The translations under genes and the position numbers were made by a program. Shown one piece after another: positions 34,575-45,244 of a DNA stretch of 64,000 nucleotides. The DNA comes from Aphanocapsa lilacina HA4352-LM1 (GTDB lineage: Bacteria > Cyanobacteriota > Cyanobacteriia > Gloeobacterales > Gloeobacteraceae), in the NCBI GenBank assembly GCA_019359725.1, contig JAHHGR010000008.1, positions 20,420-84,419 on the forward strand, given 5' to 3'. The notes below the pieces were generated by a model. That model was not told the origin of the DNA. It did not search any database and saw only the letters and a list, made by a program, of their open reading frames with translations. The first letter of the stretch is position 1, and each line of letters opens with the position of its first letter.

Positions 34575-34805
34575 CTAGATCTGTTTTCTACTGAGCGAGA
34601 ATCGGGTGGACAAGGCTTTGATGGCCCGGTAGCTGTCGACCGCCGCCGCTTGCTGCAAAGATACTGCGCCCGGCTCCGCGGCGTTGCCCGATACCGGACG
34701 CGAATGTCCTGGGGCGTTTCTCATGAGCGGATCCTGCTTGGGACGACTGGCACTATCATGCTGCCAACTGGCACACACGACTAGTAGTTCGGTTCGAAGC
34801 GACAT
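34575..34805 (-). CDS. Small hypothetical protein downstream of response regulator
   Basis: A 76-residue frame starting only a few bases after the response-regulator stop on the same strand. The C-terminal part (LQQAAAVDSYRAIKALSTRF) could form a helix; the rest is low in pattern. Not recognised. Close spacing is the only support, so it may be spurious. Confidence 0.3.
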   Translation of the reverse strand: MSLRTELLVVCASWQHDSASRPKQDPLMRNAPGHSRPVSGNAAEPGAVSLQQAAAVDSYRAIKALSTRFSLSRKQI

Positions 34806-34809
34806 GTTG

Positions 34810-35253
34810 TCACCCAGTTTCGCGACCGGCCAGGTGGGCTGCCAACTCCACCAGTTGTTCCAAATCCACGGGCTTGGTCAGGTGCGCCTGGAAACCGGCC
34901 GAGCGCGAGCGCGCCGCATCCCCCGGCTGGGTAAAGGCGGTGACCGCCACCGCCGGCACCCGCCCGCCCTGCTCGGGAGGCAGAGCGCGCACCTTGGCGA
35001 TCAGCACGTAGCCGTCCTCGCCGGGCATCGCGATGTTGCTGATGAGCACATCCGGCCGCCAGCACCGAAACAGCGAATACGCCTCGCTGCCGGAAGCCAC
35101 CGCCCGCACCTCCGCCCCGGAGGATTCGAAAACCAGCACCAGCAATTCGCGAAGGTCTTCCGAATCTTCGGCGAGCAGCACCCGAACGCGATCGAGCAGA
35201 ACAAAGGTAGTGACAAATTGATTTTTATTGCTCAATGCGACTCCAGACTGCAA
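34810..35253 (-). CDS. Single-domain response regulator with Asn at the phospho-acceptor site
   Basis: About 147 residues with one receiver domain: VRVLLAEDSEDLRELLVLVF supplies the acidic pocket, PDVLISNIAMPGEDGYVLIA is the phosphorylation-site loop, and AVAVTAFTQPGD and AHLTKPVDLEQLVEL supply the switch Thr and conserved Lys. In the site loop the expected Asp is Asn (ISN in place of ISD), so normal phosphorylation should not occur. The start is uncertain: only TTG codons precede the domain. It is divergent from a hybrid histidine kinase whose own receiver has the Asp. Confidence 0.8.
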   Translation of the reverse strand: MQSGVALSNKNQFVTTFVLLDRVRVLLAEDSEDLRELLVLVFESSGAEVRAVASGSEAYSLFRCWRPDVLISNIAMPGEDGYVLIAKVRALPPEQGGRVPAVAVTAFTQPGDAARSRSAGFQAHLTKPVDLEQLVELAAHLAGRETG

Positions 35254-35612
35254 GCATTGATCCAGAAGGTCCGTCCAACCTCAGTAGAGCGACAGCTCCA
35301 TCTCTTTTTCTTGGGGAGGGAGCCTCCAGCCAAAGACAACCATATCTCACCAGTTCCGCGCCGTTACGCATTTTTGGATTGTCTTCTGCCCATCGAGAGA
35401 ATGACAGTTCAATTTTTGTAGACTATGTTTGCAATTATTGGCATAGAGAAAAAGGTTAGTCGTGACTGTGTATGACAGAAGTGAGCAGATCGCGGTCGGC
35501 GGTGGATGCAAAAGCGATGTAGCCTGCCGTTTATAATTTTCCCAATCCGGCCTTCGCCTTCCCCGGCTGTCTGTCCAGGTAGCGTCCGTCTATAGAGTCA
35601 CCGGAGTTACCC
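35254..35612. other. Intergenic region between divergent response regulator and hybrid kinase
   Basis: A 359-base gap, markedly A/T-richer in its middle (about 35380-35460) than the surrounding genes. TATAAT lies about 75 bases before the kinase start. No reading frame or RNA structure is convincing. Confidence 0.5.
35532..35537 (+). promoter_or_regulatory. Candidate -10 element of hybrid kinase gene
   Basis: Consensus TATAAT in an A/T-rich patch upstream of the kinase; no good -35 is visible. Confidence 0.4.
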
Positions 35613-37172
35613 ATGCCTCCGTCCTTATCAGTGACCGGCTATCTCATCGCCGTAGGCGCCACTTTGCTGGCCTTGCTGGTGACATCACTGATATGGCCGA
35701 TCCTGGAGGGCGGCCCGTTCATCATATTTTTCTCGGCCGTGCTCGTCAGTGCCTGGTACGGCGGGTTGGGACCGGGGTTGCTTACGATCGCCCTCACGAT
35801 ATTGCTGATGGCCTATTTCTTTGCGGTGCCAGCGCATTCTCTGCTCGTCCACGATCCGGCGGTCATTGCCCGCCTCGGGGTGTTCGGTTTGGCGGCGGGG
35901 CTCGTTACTTTGTTCAGCAATTCGCGCAGGCAAGCCCTGGTGGATTTGCAGCGCATCCAGCAGGAGCGGCTCGAATTGCTGGAGCGCGAAAGGCAGGCCC
36001 GTTTGGAGGCGGAGGCGGCCAACCGCGCCAAGGACGTGTTTCTGGCCACCGTCTCCCACGAACTGCGCAATCCGCTCAGCGCCATGCTGGGTTGGGTGCA
36101 GGTGCTGCGCAGACGCAGCGCGGATCGAGCCACCACCGAACGCGCGCTCGAGATTATCGAGCGCAACGCCAAGCTGCAAGATAAGCTCATCGAAGATTTG
36201 CTCGATGTCTCGCGCATCGTCTCCGGCAAGTTGCGCCTCGACGCCTGCCCGAGCGACCTGCTGCCGGTGGTTGAGGCGGCCGTGGATGTCGTGCAGCCCT
36301 CAGCCCAGGCCAAGTCCATCCGGCTGTTGCGCATGCTCGACCCGGCCGCCGGTCCGGTGCTCGCCGATGCCACGCGCATCCAGCAGGTGGTCTGGAACCT
36401 GCTCTCCAATGCGATCAAATTCACCCCCCAGGGCGGGCGCGTCGAGGTCCGCCTGGTCCGCACCGACGGCCATGTCGAACTTTCGGTAAGCGACACCGGC
36501 CAAGGCATCGCCGCCGAAGCGCTGCCCCGACTGTTCGAGCCTTTCTGGCAGGTCGACGCAGGCACCTCGAAGCGCCACGGCGGCTTGGGATTGGGGCTGG
36601 CTATCACCCGCAAACTGGTGGAGATGCACGGCGGTGAGATCCGCGCCGCCAGCGACGGGGTAGGGCAGGGGACGACCTTTACCCTGACGCTGCCTTTGAT
36701 CGACACCGCCCGGCAAGGCTCCCACCGCGTCGTCGGCGCGGCTGCGGCCGAGCGGCCGATGCTGCTCAAAGATCTGTCGGTGCTGGTGGTCGACGCCGAG
36801 CCGGGTATTTGCACTCTGGTGCGCAGCATTCTGGAGGAGCATGGAGCACAGGTGACGACGGCCGCCTCCGCCTCCGAGGCCCTCGCTGCCCTCCGGAGCA
36901 CCGCCCCCCATATCCTGATTGCCGACCTCGCGCTGCCCGACACCGACGGGTGCACTTTGATCCGCAAACTGCGCGATTCCTACCAAAGCGCTATCCCGGC
37001 GGTCGCCCTCACCGCCCTCGCCAGGGCTGAAGATTCCGAGCGGATCTTGGCAGCGGGTTTCCAGGTGCACATAAGCAAGCCGGTGCAGCCGGTGCGGCTG
37101 GCCGCCGCCGTGGTGAACTTGACCAGACGGGTCGCGGGCAAAACCGACGGTGTCGAACCGCTCAGCAGTTGA
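35613..37172 (+). CDS. Membrane hybrid histidine kinase (DUF4118-HisKA-HATPase-REC)
   Basis: About 519 residues. The first 110 hold four hydrophobic helices of DUF4118 type, as in KdpD (FIIFFSAVLVSAWYGGLGPG). A short coiled coil leads to HisKA with LATVSHELRNPLSAMLGWVQ, phospho-acceptor His149. The ATPase follows: WNLLSNAIKFTPQGG (N box), SVSDTGQGIAAEALP (G1) and GGLGLGLAITRKLVEMHGG (G2). The C-terminal receiver domain has DLALPDTDG with acceptor Asp438 intact, and HISKP. There is no extracytoplasmic sensor loop of size. Phosphate probably passes from His149 to Asp438; the divergent single-domain regulator lacks the acceptor. Confidence 0.9.
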   Translation: MPPSLSVTGYLIAVGATLLALLVTSLIWPILEGGPFIIFFSAVLVSAWYGGLGPGLLTIALTILLMAYFFAVPAHSLLVHDPAVIARLGVFGLAAGLVTLFSNSRRQALVDLQRIQQERLELLERERQARLEAEAANRAKDVFLATVSHELRNPLSAMLGWVQVLRRRSADRATTERALEIIERNAKLQDKLIEDLLDVSRIVSGKLRLDACPSDLLPVVEAAVDVVQPSAQAKSIRLLRMLDPAAGPVLADATRIQQVVWNLLSNAIKFTPQGGRVEVRLVRTDGHVELSVSDTGQGIAAEALPRLFEPFWQVDAGTSKRHGGLGLGLAITRKLVEMHGGEIRAASDGVGQGTTFTLTLPLIDTARQGSHRVVGAAAAERPMLLKDLSVLVVDAEPGICTLVRSILEEHGAQVTTAASASEALAALRSTAPHILIADLALPDTDGCTLIRKLRDSYQSAIPAVALTALARAEDSERILAAGFQVHISKPVQPVRLAAAVVNLTRRVAGKTDGVEPLSS

Positions 37173-37221
37173 AGGCCGGGGACACCTGCAGGCGCATAGG
37201 TCTGCCCCACCGCCCGCCGGG

Positions 37222-38286
37222 CTAAGTTTGCACCAGAAATTCTTCCGGATCGGTGCCCCGGTTGGCCCACTGGGCGGCGGTGCGGGCGGTGGTGAATTCC
37301 GGCGGCACCCTGAGAACCTGGACGATCCCGGTGCCGGGACAGCTCGTCTGCAGCAGGTGGACCGGCTCCACATCGATGTGCTCGACTTTGAGCAGGCTGT
37401 ACTCGCGCCAGCGGTCGAGGGGACGGGCCTGCAACTGCCGACAGATGCGTTCGTAACCGATACCCTCGATCAAGACCCGGCGCAATTCGGCGTCGTTTTC
37501 TTCGAGAATCCAATGGGGCCGCCACTCGGCGGGGGGCACCCGGCCGTAGCTTTCAGGCAGCGTCACCCCGTGCCAGGAGTAGATGGCAAAACCGTCGGCA
37601 AAGCGCAGGGCCGGTGTCCCCTCGGCGTGCAGTCGCTCGCGCCGGTCGAGGTGCAACGATACCGGTCGCTCGCTGACCAGACACACCCGACGGTACGGAA
37701 AGAGCCAGCCACAGCTTTGGACCACCGCACAAAACGTTTGCCACTGGCTGCGGTCGTGGGGACAACCGAGCACGGTGTGGCAGTAATCAAAGTAGCAGCA
37801 CAGGGCCGTCCAACCTTCCGGTGAGATGCTGTTGGCCGAGAGCCCCCACACCCGAGCGTCCAGGGTGGCCACCAACTGGTTTTCGAGGCTGCGCCACACC
37901 TGGCCTGCCAGGTGCTTTTTGAGGTTGTCTTCGAGCTGTTTGCGCAGCCGCTCGATATAGCCACGGCGCATCCGCCGGGCTAGCTCGTCTCCCAGCGCCC
38001 AGCTGAGGCGGTGCCAGAGGGTGCCTGCCTGGGGAACTTCGCTGCCGCTTTGAAAAATCTCGCTCTGGGTGGCCGCGTAGGGGCTCGGACAAAAGACAAT
38101 CTCCGGTTCGCCCAAATCCGCAAGTGCGTAGATGGCCCGGACAGCTTCGCAGGCTGTCTGCCGGTCCAGCGGCTCGCAACGGAGCGCTATGCGCCGCCAC
38201 TTTTCGCAGTACACCGAGATCAAGGCTTCCTGGTCGGGAGTGAGACTCTCCAGCCGGCTCGGCCGCTCGCCGGTTCCGTTGCCCAT
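37222..38286 (-). CDS. DUF6745-like protein
   Basis: About 354 residues, soluble. Motifs ALRFADGFAIYSWHGVTLPE, VLIEGIGYERICRQL and YSLLKVEHIDVEPVHLLQ match what I recall of DUF6745, a cyanobacterial and actinobacterial family of unknown function. The N-terminal half is helical (RRMRRGYIERLRKQLEDNLK). The ATG before GNGTGERPSRLE is chosen as the first good start. A decayed pentapeptide-repeat gene lies just upstream on the same strand; in related genomes repeat domains often neighbour this family, which is recollection rather than proof. Function unknown. Confidence 0.6.
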   Translation of the reverse strand: MGNGTGERPSRLESLTPDQEALISVYCEKWRRIALRCEPLDRQTACEAVRAIYALADLGEPEIVFCPSPYAATQSEIFQSGSEVPQAGTLWHRLSWALGDELARRMRRGYIERLRKQLEDNLKKHLAGQVWRSLENQLVATLDARVWGLSANSISPEGWTALCCYFDYCHTVLGCPHDRSQWQTFCAVVQSCGWLFPYRRVCLVSERPVSLHLDRRERLHAEGTPALRFADGFAIYSWHGVTLPESYGRVPPAEWRPHWILEENDAELRRVLIEGIGYERICRQLQARPLDRWREYSLLKVEHIDVEPVHLLQTSCPGTGIVQVLRVPPEFTTARTAAQWANRGTDPEEFLVQT

Positions 38287-38472
38287 GCGGATACTCGAAG
38301 CGTGGGCACATCGTATCACGCAGGCGGACGGGGGCCGGTCGGCCGCGAGACGCTATGTCTGTCTTTATCGCTACCACCAGCTCGGTTGTTTCTGGCTGTA
38401 GCGCACCCTATCGGGCAACACCGTCTGGCGAATCTGGGTGTTGAGGCGGCGGCAACCGTCGTAGGCGGCCCC

Positions 38473-38758
38473 TTACAAATTGGCGTGGCCGAGGTTGGCG
38501 CCGTCGAGAATCGCAAAGCGCAAATCGGCCCGGCCGAGTTCGGCGCTAAAGCAGTTGGCGCGGGCGAGGTCGGCTTGCTGGAAATTGGCTGGACCGGCAT
38601 TAGCGTACTCCAGCTCGGCCCCGGTCAAATTCGCGCCCCACCAACCGGCTCCAGCGCAGGTCCGCTCCGCTCAAATCCGCCCCGGCCAGATTCGCCCGCT
38701 CTAGATTGGCCTGGCGCAGGCCCGCCTCTTCCCGGGCCGCGGCGGTGCGCTACTGGCT
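38473..38758 (-). pseudogene. Decayed pentapeptide-repeat gene
   Basis: Read on the minus strand, the first half gives AGLRQANLERANLAGADLSG and ADLRWSRLVG, then the frame breaks at a run of four C (38636-38639 on the plus strand). One base fewer restores NLTGAELEYANAG, followed by FQQADLARANCFSAELGRAD and LDGANLGHANL before the stop. The A(D/N)LxxA pattern is that of pentapeptide-repeat beta-helices. A stop codon also interrupts just before the repeats begin (RTAAAREEAG), and no start is left. Confidence 0.7.
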
Positions 38759-38770
38759 CAGCGCCGAAGA

Positions 38771-39643
38771 CTACCGGGCGCCCCAGGCGAGCAGGTGGGC
38801 GTTGACTTCTTCGGGTGCTTCGTCCTGCGGGCAGTGGCCCGCCCGCTCGATCGGCACAAATTTCTCGACGCACGGGTAGTCCGCGAGAGCGCAGCCCAGG
38901 GTAAAGGGCTCCCAGGGGTCGTCTTTACCCCAGAGGATAAGCACCGGCGAGCGCACCCTGGGCAGCAAATCCTCGGCGAGAGGCCCGCTCGCGTAGTTGA
39001 TAAAAGCCAGAAACACCGCCGCTGCCCCTTGATCGGCAGCCGGGCGGGTGAGCATTTCCACCAGTTCGTCGGTAACCGCCTCGCGGCGCACGTAGGCTTG
39101 CTGGAGGATCTTGCGCACGCTCTCGGGGCGGCGCAGCCGGTTAAAAAAGAAGCACCCCACCGCCGGTACCGAGAGCAGCCGCTGCAATAGCGGCGTCCCG
39201 GCGCGGCGCAGCCAGGGGAGCGTCCGGCGCTTGCGCTCGTGCAGGAGTCGCAACGAACAGTTGATCAGTACAACGCTGTCGGTCCGCTCGGGCGCACCCA
39301 CCGCCGCCTGCAGCGCCACGATGGCGCCGATCGAGTTGCCGACCAGGATGGCCGGCCGGCCCACCACTTCGCGCACAAAATCGCCGACCTGCCGACCCCA
39401 GGTCTCGAAGGTGTAGGCCAGTTCGGCAGGGCTCGGTTTGGCACTCGCCCCAAAGCCCACCAGATCGAGCGCAAAAACAGGATGCTCCTGCGCCAGGACC
39501 GGCAGGTTGCGGCGCCAGTGGCCCAGCGAGGCGCCGAAGCCGTGAATGAGCACCATCGGCGGCCGGTCGCTGTTGGCTTCCCCGGCGCTGCGGTAGGCCA
39601 CCGGGTAACCGCGCCAGGACCACTGTGTTACGGAAGATTGCAT
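38771..39643 (-). CDS. Alpha/beta hydrolase (chlorophyll dephytylase/pheophytinase-like)
   Basis: About 290 residues with the complete catalytic triad: nucleophile Ser104 in AILVGNSIGAIVALQ, the acid in ILWGKDDPWEPF and the His in IERAGHCPQDEAPE. The oxyanion region is MVLIHGFGASLGHWRRNLPV and FALDLVGFGASAKP. This pattern and length fit the cyanobacterial/plastid hydrolases related to chlorophyll dephytylase and pheophytinase, though the substrate cannot be fixed. It is divergent from hemA, the first committed enzyme of tetrapyrrole synthesis, which fits but does not prove a pigment role. Confidence 0.85.
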   Translation of the reverse strand: MQSSVTQWSWRGYPVAYRSAGEANSDRPPMVLIHGFGASLGHWRRNLPVLAQEHPVFALDLVGFGASAKPSPAELAYTFETWGRQVGDFVREVVGRPAILVGNSIGAIVALQAAVGAPERTDSVVLINCSLRLLHERKRRTLPWLRRAGTPLLQRLLSVPAVGCFFFNRLRRPESVRKILQQAYVRREAVTDELVEMLTRPAADQGAAAVFLAFINYASGPLAEDLLPRVRSPVLILWGKDDPWEPFTLGCALADYPCVEKFVPIERAGHCPQDEAPEEVNAHLLAWGAR

Positions 39644-39669
39644 AGCCTACCATCTAACACTCTGCGCGG

Positions 39670-39697
39670 TTGTGCGCAAAGTGCAATGTGCTACAGT
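39670..39697 (+). promoter_or_regulatory. Candidate hemA promoter
   Basis: TTGTGC-N16-TACAGT ending 35 bases before the hemA ATG, between the divergent hydrolase and hemA genes. Confidence 0.45.
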
Positions 39698-39732
39698 ATG
39701 AGGCGCTACGAACGCGCAGTGGGAGAGCGTGG

Positions 39733-41025
39733 ATGCAGATCGCGGTCATCGGATTGAGTCACCGAACTGCACCAGTCGAAATTCGCGAACGGGTCAGCAT
39801 TGCCGAGGGGCAGGTTCCCGAATACGTGTCTCGGTTGCGAAGCTGCTCACAAGTTGCCGAATGCGCGATTTTGAGCACCTGTAATCGTCTAGAAATTTAT
39901 ACAGTCCTGCGCGACAGCGAGCACGGTCTGCGGGAGGTGACCCGCTTTTTGGCCGAGAGCAAAGGGGTGCTGCTGCCGACGCTCCAGCGCCACCTGTTCG
40001 TGCTGTTGCACCAGGATGCGGTGATGCATCTGATGCGCGTGGCGGCCGGGCTCGATTCGATCGTCCTGGGCGAAGGGCAGATTCTTGCCCAGGTGAAGAT
40101 GACCCAGAGCCTCGCCCAGCAGGGCAAGGGCGTGGACCGCGTCCTCAACCAGCTGTTCAAGACGGCGATCACCGCCGGTAAGCGGGTGCGCAGCGACACC
40201 AACATCGGCACCGGCGCGGTCTCGGTCTCCTCAGCGGCGGTCGAGATGGCCCTGCGCAAAAAAGGTCCCCTGCACCACCAGCGCTGTCTGGTGGTGGGGG
40301 CGGGCAAGATGGGCGAACTGTTGGTGCGCCATCTGCTCGCCAAGGGAGCGCGCCAGATCATCGTGCTCAACCGCTCCCTCGAAAAGGCGGCCCAGATGGT
40401 CGAGCAGTTCGGGCTGATGCTGCCGGTGGCCACGGTCGACGAATTGACCAACTACGTGCCCTGCTCCGATTTGATCTTCACCTGCACAGGCGCTACCGAA
40501 CCGCTGCTGACGCTGGAGAAGATGAGCGCCCTGCGCCGCGACCAGTCGCTGATGATCTTCGACATCGCCGTGCCGCGCAACGTCGCGACCGAAGTGGATG
40601 AGTTGCCGAACGTGCAACTATTCAACGTCGATCACCTCAAGCAGGTGGTCGAGGAGAATCGTGCCTACCGGCAGTTGATGGTCACCCAGTGCGAGGAGAT
40701 CCTGCTGGAGCAGCTCGACGAATTTCTCGATTGGTGGCGCGGCCTGGAGGCGGTACCCACGATCAACCAATTGCGCCAAAAAGTCGAAACCATCCGCGAG
40801 CAGGAACTCGAAAAAGCCCTCTCGCGCCTGGGAACCGAATTCGCCGAGAAGCACCAGGGCATCATCGATTCGCTCACCCGCGCCATCGTCAACAAAATCC
40901 TGCACGACCCGATGGTACAACTGAGAGCCCAGCGCGACATCGAAGCGCGCCGCCGTGCCCTGCAGACCCTGCAGACGCTCTTCAACCTCGAAGCGCAGAG
41001 CAATCCCGAGCCTCCGACGCTTTAG
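39733..41025 (+). CDS. hemA: Glutamyl-tRNA reductase
   Basis: About 430 residues. [20 protein letters not shown] is the canonical N-terminus; [13 protein letters not shown] places the catalytic Cys50; [16 protein letters not shown] and [12 protein letters not shown] (NADPH-binding Rossmann loop) follow, and a C-terminal helical dimerisation domain closes the protein. It reduces glutamyl-tRNA to glutamate-1-semialdehyde, the entry step to haem, chlorophyll and cobalamin. The ATG is preceded by GGGAG and by a promoter-like element. It is divergent from the alpha/beta hydrolase. Confidence 0.96.
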   Translation: MQIAVIGLSHRTAPVEIRERVSIAEGQVPEYVSRLRSCSQVAECAILSTCNRLEIYTVLRDSEHGLREVTRFLAESKGVLLPTLQRHLFVLLHQDAVMHLMRVAAGLDSIVLGEGQILAQVKMTQSLAQQGKGVDRVLNQLFKTAITAGKRVRSDTNIGTGAVSVSSAAVEMALRKKGPLHHQRCLVVGAGKMGELLVRHLLAKGARQIIVLNRSLEKAAQMVEQFGLMLPVATVDELTNYVPCSDLIFTCTGATEPLLTLEKMSALRRDQSLMIFDIAVPRNVATEVDELPNVQLFNVDHLKQVVEENRAYRQLMVTQCEEILLEQLDEFLDWWRGLEAVPTINQLRQKVETIREQELEKALSRLGTEFAEKHQGIIDSLTRAIVNKILHDPMVQLRAQRDIEARRRALQTLQTLFNLEAQSNPEPPTL

Positions 41026-41030
41026 GCGAT

Positions 41031-41294
41031 TTACTTCGCGCCGTTAGCGACGAATACCCAGCCGTTGAGGGCCAGTCCCAGGCAGATGAAGCCGAGTGTG
41101 GTCAGCGACGGGCTGAATTTGCCCGTCTGGAAGGCGCGAAAGGGCAGCGCAAAGAAGACCATCGACCCGACGACGGCCGCGATCATCTGCCAGCTCGCCC
41201 CGTGGTAGACCATCGTCATCGGAGCCACCGGCAACATCAGCCCGATCGAGACAGCCAGAAAAAAGGTCAGCAGCGAGTAGAACACCCAGAGCAC
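41031..41294 (-). CDS. Small three-helix membrane protein
   Basis: An 87-residue, very hydrophobic protein with about three helices (LWVFYSLLTFFLAVSIGLML, then MIAAVVGSMVFFALPF and TTLGFICLGLALNGWVFVAN). It ends only five bases from the convergent hemA stop. Family not recognised; it has no charged or Cys/His pattern suggesting a cofactor. It is likely real because of the sustained membrane character. Confidence 0.6.
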   Translation of the reverse strand: MLWVFYSLLTFFLAVSIGLMLPVAPMTMVYHGASWQMIAAVVGSMVFFALPFRAFQTGKFSPSLTTLGFICLGLALNGWVFVANGAK

Positions 41295-41358
41295 CGAAAC
41301 GCTTCTACCAGTCTAGAGGGCGGCGGTTATGGTGGGTGAAGCAGCACTGGAGGTCATC

Positions 41359-41805
41359 ATGGCAATCGACGTCGGCCAGCAGGCACCCGATTTTACCCTC
41401 GACGGTTCCCAGGGACCGGTCACCCTCTCGCAGTACCGGGGCAAAAACAACGTTTTGCTCGCCTTCTACCCCGGCGATTTTACGCCCGTGTGCACTAAGG
41501 AACTGACCTGCTTTGTCGAGGACTGGTCGAAGTTCCAGGGCAAGGACACGGTGATTCTGGGCATCAGCAGCGGCTCGGTCGACTCGAAGAGCAAGTTTGC
41601 CCAATCGCTGGGAGCCCAGTTTCCCCTGCTCAGCGACGGCGAGAAGCGCGTGGCGGGCCTTTACGACGTCTCGGGATTTCTGGGAGTCGCCCGCGCCTAC
41701 TTCATCGTCGACAAGCAAGGCGTGCTGCGCTACAAGCATGTGGAAGCGCTCCCGTTTTTCAAGCGCGAGGACGAGGAGTTGTTGGGCGTGCTGGCGGGGT
41801 TGTGA
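41359..41805 (+). CDS. Peroxiredoxin (AhpC/Prx family)
   Basis: A 148-residue thiol peroxidase: MAIDVGQQAPDFTLDGSQG, then FYPGDFTPVCTKELTCF with peroxidatic Cys45 in the PxxxT/SxxC motif, and later SGFLGVARAYFIVDKQG. A second Cys at 51 is six residues on, one more than the usual BCP/PrxQ resolving spacing. It reduces H2O2 and organic peroxides, probably with thioredoxin. GGAGG precedes the chosen ATG; an in-frame GTG/ATG further upstream would add ten poorly conserved residues. It is monocistronic. Confidence 0.92.
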   Translation: MAIDVGQQAPDFTLDGSQGPVTLSQYRGKNNVLLAFYPGDFTPVCTKELTCFVEDWSKFQGKDTVILGISSGSVDSKSKFAQSLGAQFPLLSDGEKRVAGLYDVSGFLGVARAYFIVDKQGVLRYKHVEALPFFKREDEELLGVLAGL

Positions 41806-41847
41806 TGCCCCTGACTTACCGGACTTTGATTAAGTAAGGGAATATCC

Positions 41848-42567
41848 TCAGCTGACCATCGACTCGCCCAGATAGCTCCGGCGCACCTCTTCGCAGATCA
41901 GTAGTTCATCTGCCGGCCCTTCGAGGGCGATGCGGCCGTTTTCGAGCACGTAGCCCCGGTCGGCCAGTTTCAATGCTTGCAGAGCGTTCTGTTCAACCAG
42001 GAGCACCATCACCCCCTGGGAGCGGATGCGCTCGATGATCTGAAAAATGCTCTGCACAATCAGCGGGGCGAGGCCCATGCTCGGTTCGTCGAGCACCAGC
42101 AGGCGCGGCTTGCCAAGCAACGCCCGGCCGATGGCGAGCATCTGCTGCTCGCCCCCGGAAAGCGTACCGGCGCGCTGGTAGCGGCGCTCTTTGAGAATCG
42201 GAAAGAGATGAAAGATCTCTTCGAGGTCCGCCTCGATGCGGTCGTTGCGGGTGTAAGCGCCCATCTCCAGGTTTTCGAGCACCGTGAGGCGCGAGAAGAT
42301 GCGCCGCCCCTCCGGAACGTGCATCAGCCCGGTGCGGACAATCAAGTCGGCTGAGAGCCGGTCGAGGCGACGGTTGTCCAAGAGCACCTCCCCGGCGGTG
42401 GGCCGAATCAGACCCGAGATGGTGCGCAGCAAGGTCGATTTGCCGGCGCCGTTGGGGCCAATCACCGTCACCAATTCCCCCGCTCCTACGTGCAGGTTCA
42501 CCTGGTGCAGCACTTCAATTTGCCCGTAGCCCGCCGTCAACCCCCGCACTTCCAGACCTGTACCCAT
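41848..42567 (-). CDS. livF: Branched-chain amino acid-type ABC transporter ATPase (LivF-like)
   Basis: About 239 residues. GPNGAGKSTLLRTISGLI (Walker A), GTLSGGEQQMLAIGRALL (signature), RLLVLDEPSMGLAPLIVQ (Walker B) and VLLVEQNALQALKLADRGYV are typical of LivF, the second ATPase of the Liv/Urt high-affinity uptake systems. MHVPEGRRIFSRLTVLENLE is a LivF hallmark. No permease, binding protein or LivG partner is adjacent, so it must pair with subunits elsewhere; it could equally be UrtE, the urea-system homologue. Confidence 0.88.
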   Translation of the reverse strand: MGTGLEVRGLTAGYGQIEVLHQVNLHVGAGELVTVIGPNGAGKSTLLRTISGLIRPTAGEVLLDNRRLDRLSADLIVRTGLMHVPEGRRIFSRLTVLENLEMGAYTRNDRIEADLEEIFHLFPILKERRYQRAGTLSGGEQQMLAIGRALLGKPRLLVLDEPSMGLAPLIVQSIFQIIERIRSQGVMVLLVEQNALQALKLADRGYVLENGRIALEGPADELLICEEVRRSYLGESMVS

Positions 42568-42639
42568 GCTGTCGCTCGTTTGCTCTCTGCCTATTAATAC
42601 ACGGCGCACAGCCTTTGGCTGATTGCCCCACCAAAGGCA

Positions 42640-42667
42640 AAGCCTGCACCATTACTGGTGCAGGCTT
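42640..42667 (-). terminator. Terminator of groSL operon
   Basis: 11-bp stem (AAGCCTGCACC / GGTGCAGGCTT) with a 6-base loop just after the groEL stop, T-rich on the minus strand. Confidence 0.75.
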
Positions 42668-42688
42668 CGCGGGCGCAATTCGGCCGGA

Positions 42689-44699
<2,011 letters not shown>

Positions 44700-44738
44700 A
44701 GCACTCTCTCCTTGGAGACCAAATTTCCATTCATCACG

Positions 44739-44765
44739 TTAGCACTCTCTTGGCCCAAGTGCTAA
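44739..44765 (-). promoter_or_regulatory. CIRCE operator (HrcA binding site)
   Basis: Inverted repeat TTAGCACTC-N9-AAGTGCTAA, one base from the consensus TTAGCACTC-N9-GAGTGCTAA. It lies upstream of groES, implying HrcA repression of groSL relieved by heat stress. Confidence 0.93.
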
Positions 44766-44917
44766 CGGTCCTTGCTAGAGATCACTTGACTGCTGTGGGA
44801 CGATGGCCGGGAAGCTGCCGGCCAGATCTTGCTTGTGTTTGCCATGTCCCCACATGAATAGGCCGGACTTGCTCCGCTATGCCATGATGGAAAAACGTAA
44901 TAACATCCGTGATCACA

Positions 44918-45244
44918 ATGGTCGCAAAGCGCTACAAGGTTGGGTGGGCGAAGATCGGCAACAGTGCGGGCTTCCGGCTCAGTGCCAACTTTTTCAGGGA
45001 CTTTCCCCAGTATGCAGGCGCTGAGGGTTCGGTAGAAGTGCTCGGCAATGGCAAGCTGCTTGTCTGCTTATCCTCCGCTGAAGACGAGCAGCGTGAGGAC
45101 GAAATCATGCTCAGCTTGTATCTAGATTTTGTGATGAAGCGGGCGCTCGCTGATCCTGGGCGTGAATTGGAAGCTTACACGGAAGCTATGGCTGCTGAGG
45201 ACGACGAATTGATGGCAGGGATCATCATTGACACTGATCCGTAA
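44918..45244 (+). CDS. Antitoxin, SpoVT/AbrB-like (PrlF type)
   Basis: About 108 residues. The N-terminus VAKRYKVGWAKIGNSAGFRL looks like a swapped-hairpin AbrB/PrlF DNA-binding fold; the acidic C-terminus (SSAEDEQREDEIMLSLYLDF, ending MAGIIIDTDP) is the usual toxin-binding tail. The gene overlaps the following toxin by 17 bases, a strong sign of a type II toxin-antitoxin module. A GTG nine bases upstream is an alternative start. The antitoxin family assignment rests partly on its partner. Confidence 0.65.
   Translation: MVAKRYKVGWAKIGNSAGFRLSANFFRDFPQYAGAEGSVEVLGNGKLLVCLSSAEDEQREDEIMLSLYLDFVMKRALADPGRELEAYTEAMAAEDDELMAGIIIDTDP

Noticed and set aside
38286..38402. A 38-residue plus-strand frame (MRILEAWAHR...) between DUF6745 and the pentapeptide pseudogene
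   Set aside because: No ribosome-binding site, no recognisable motif and it overlaps the DUF6745 start on the other strand.
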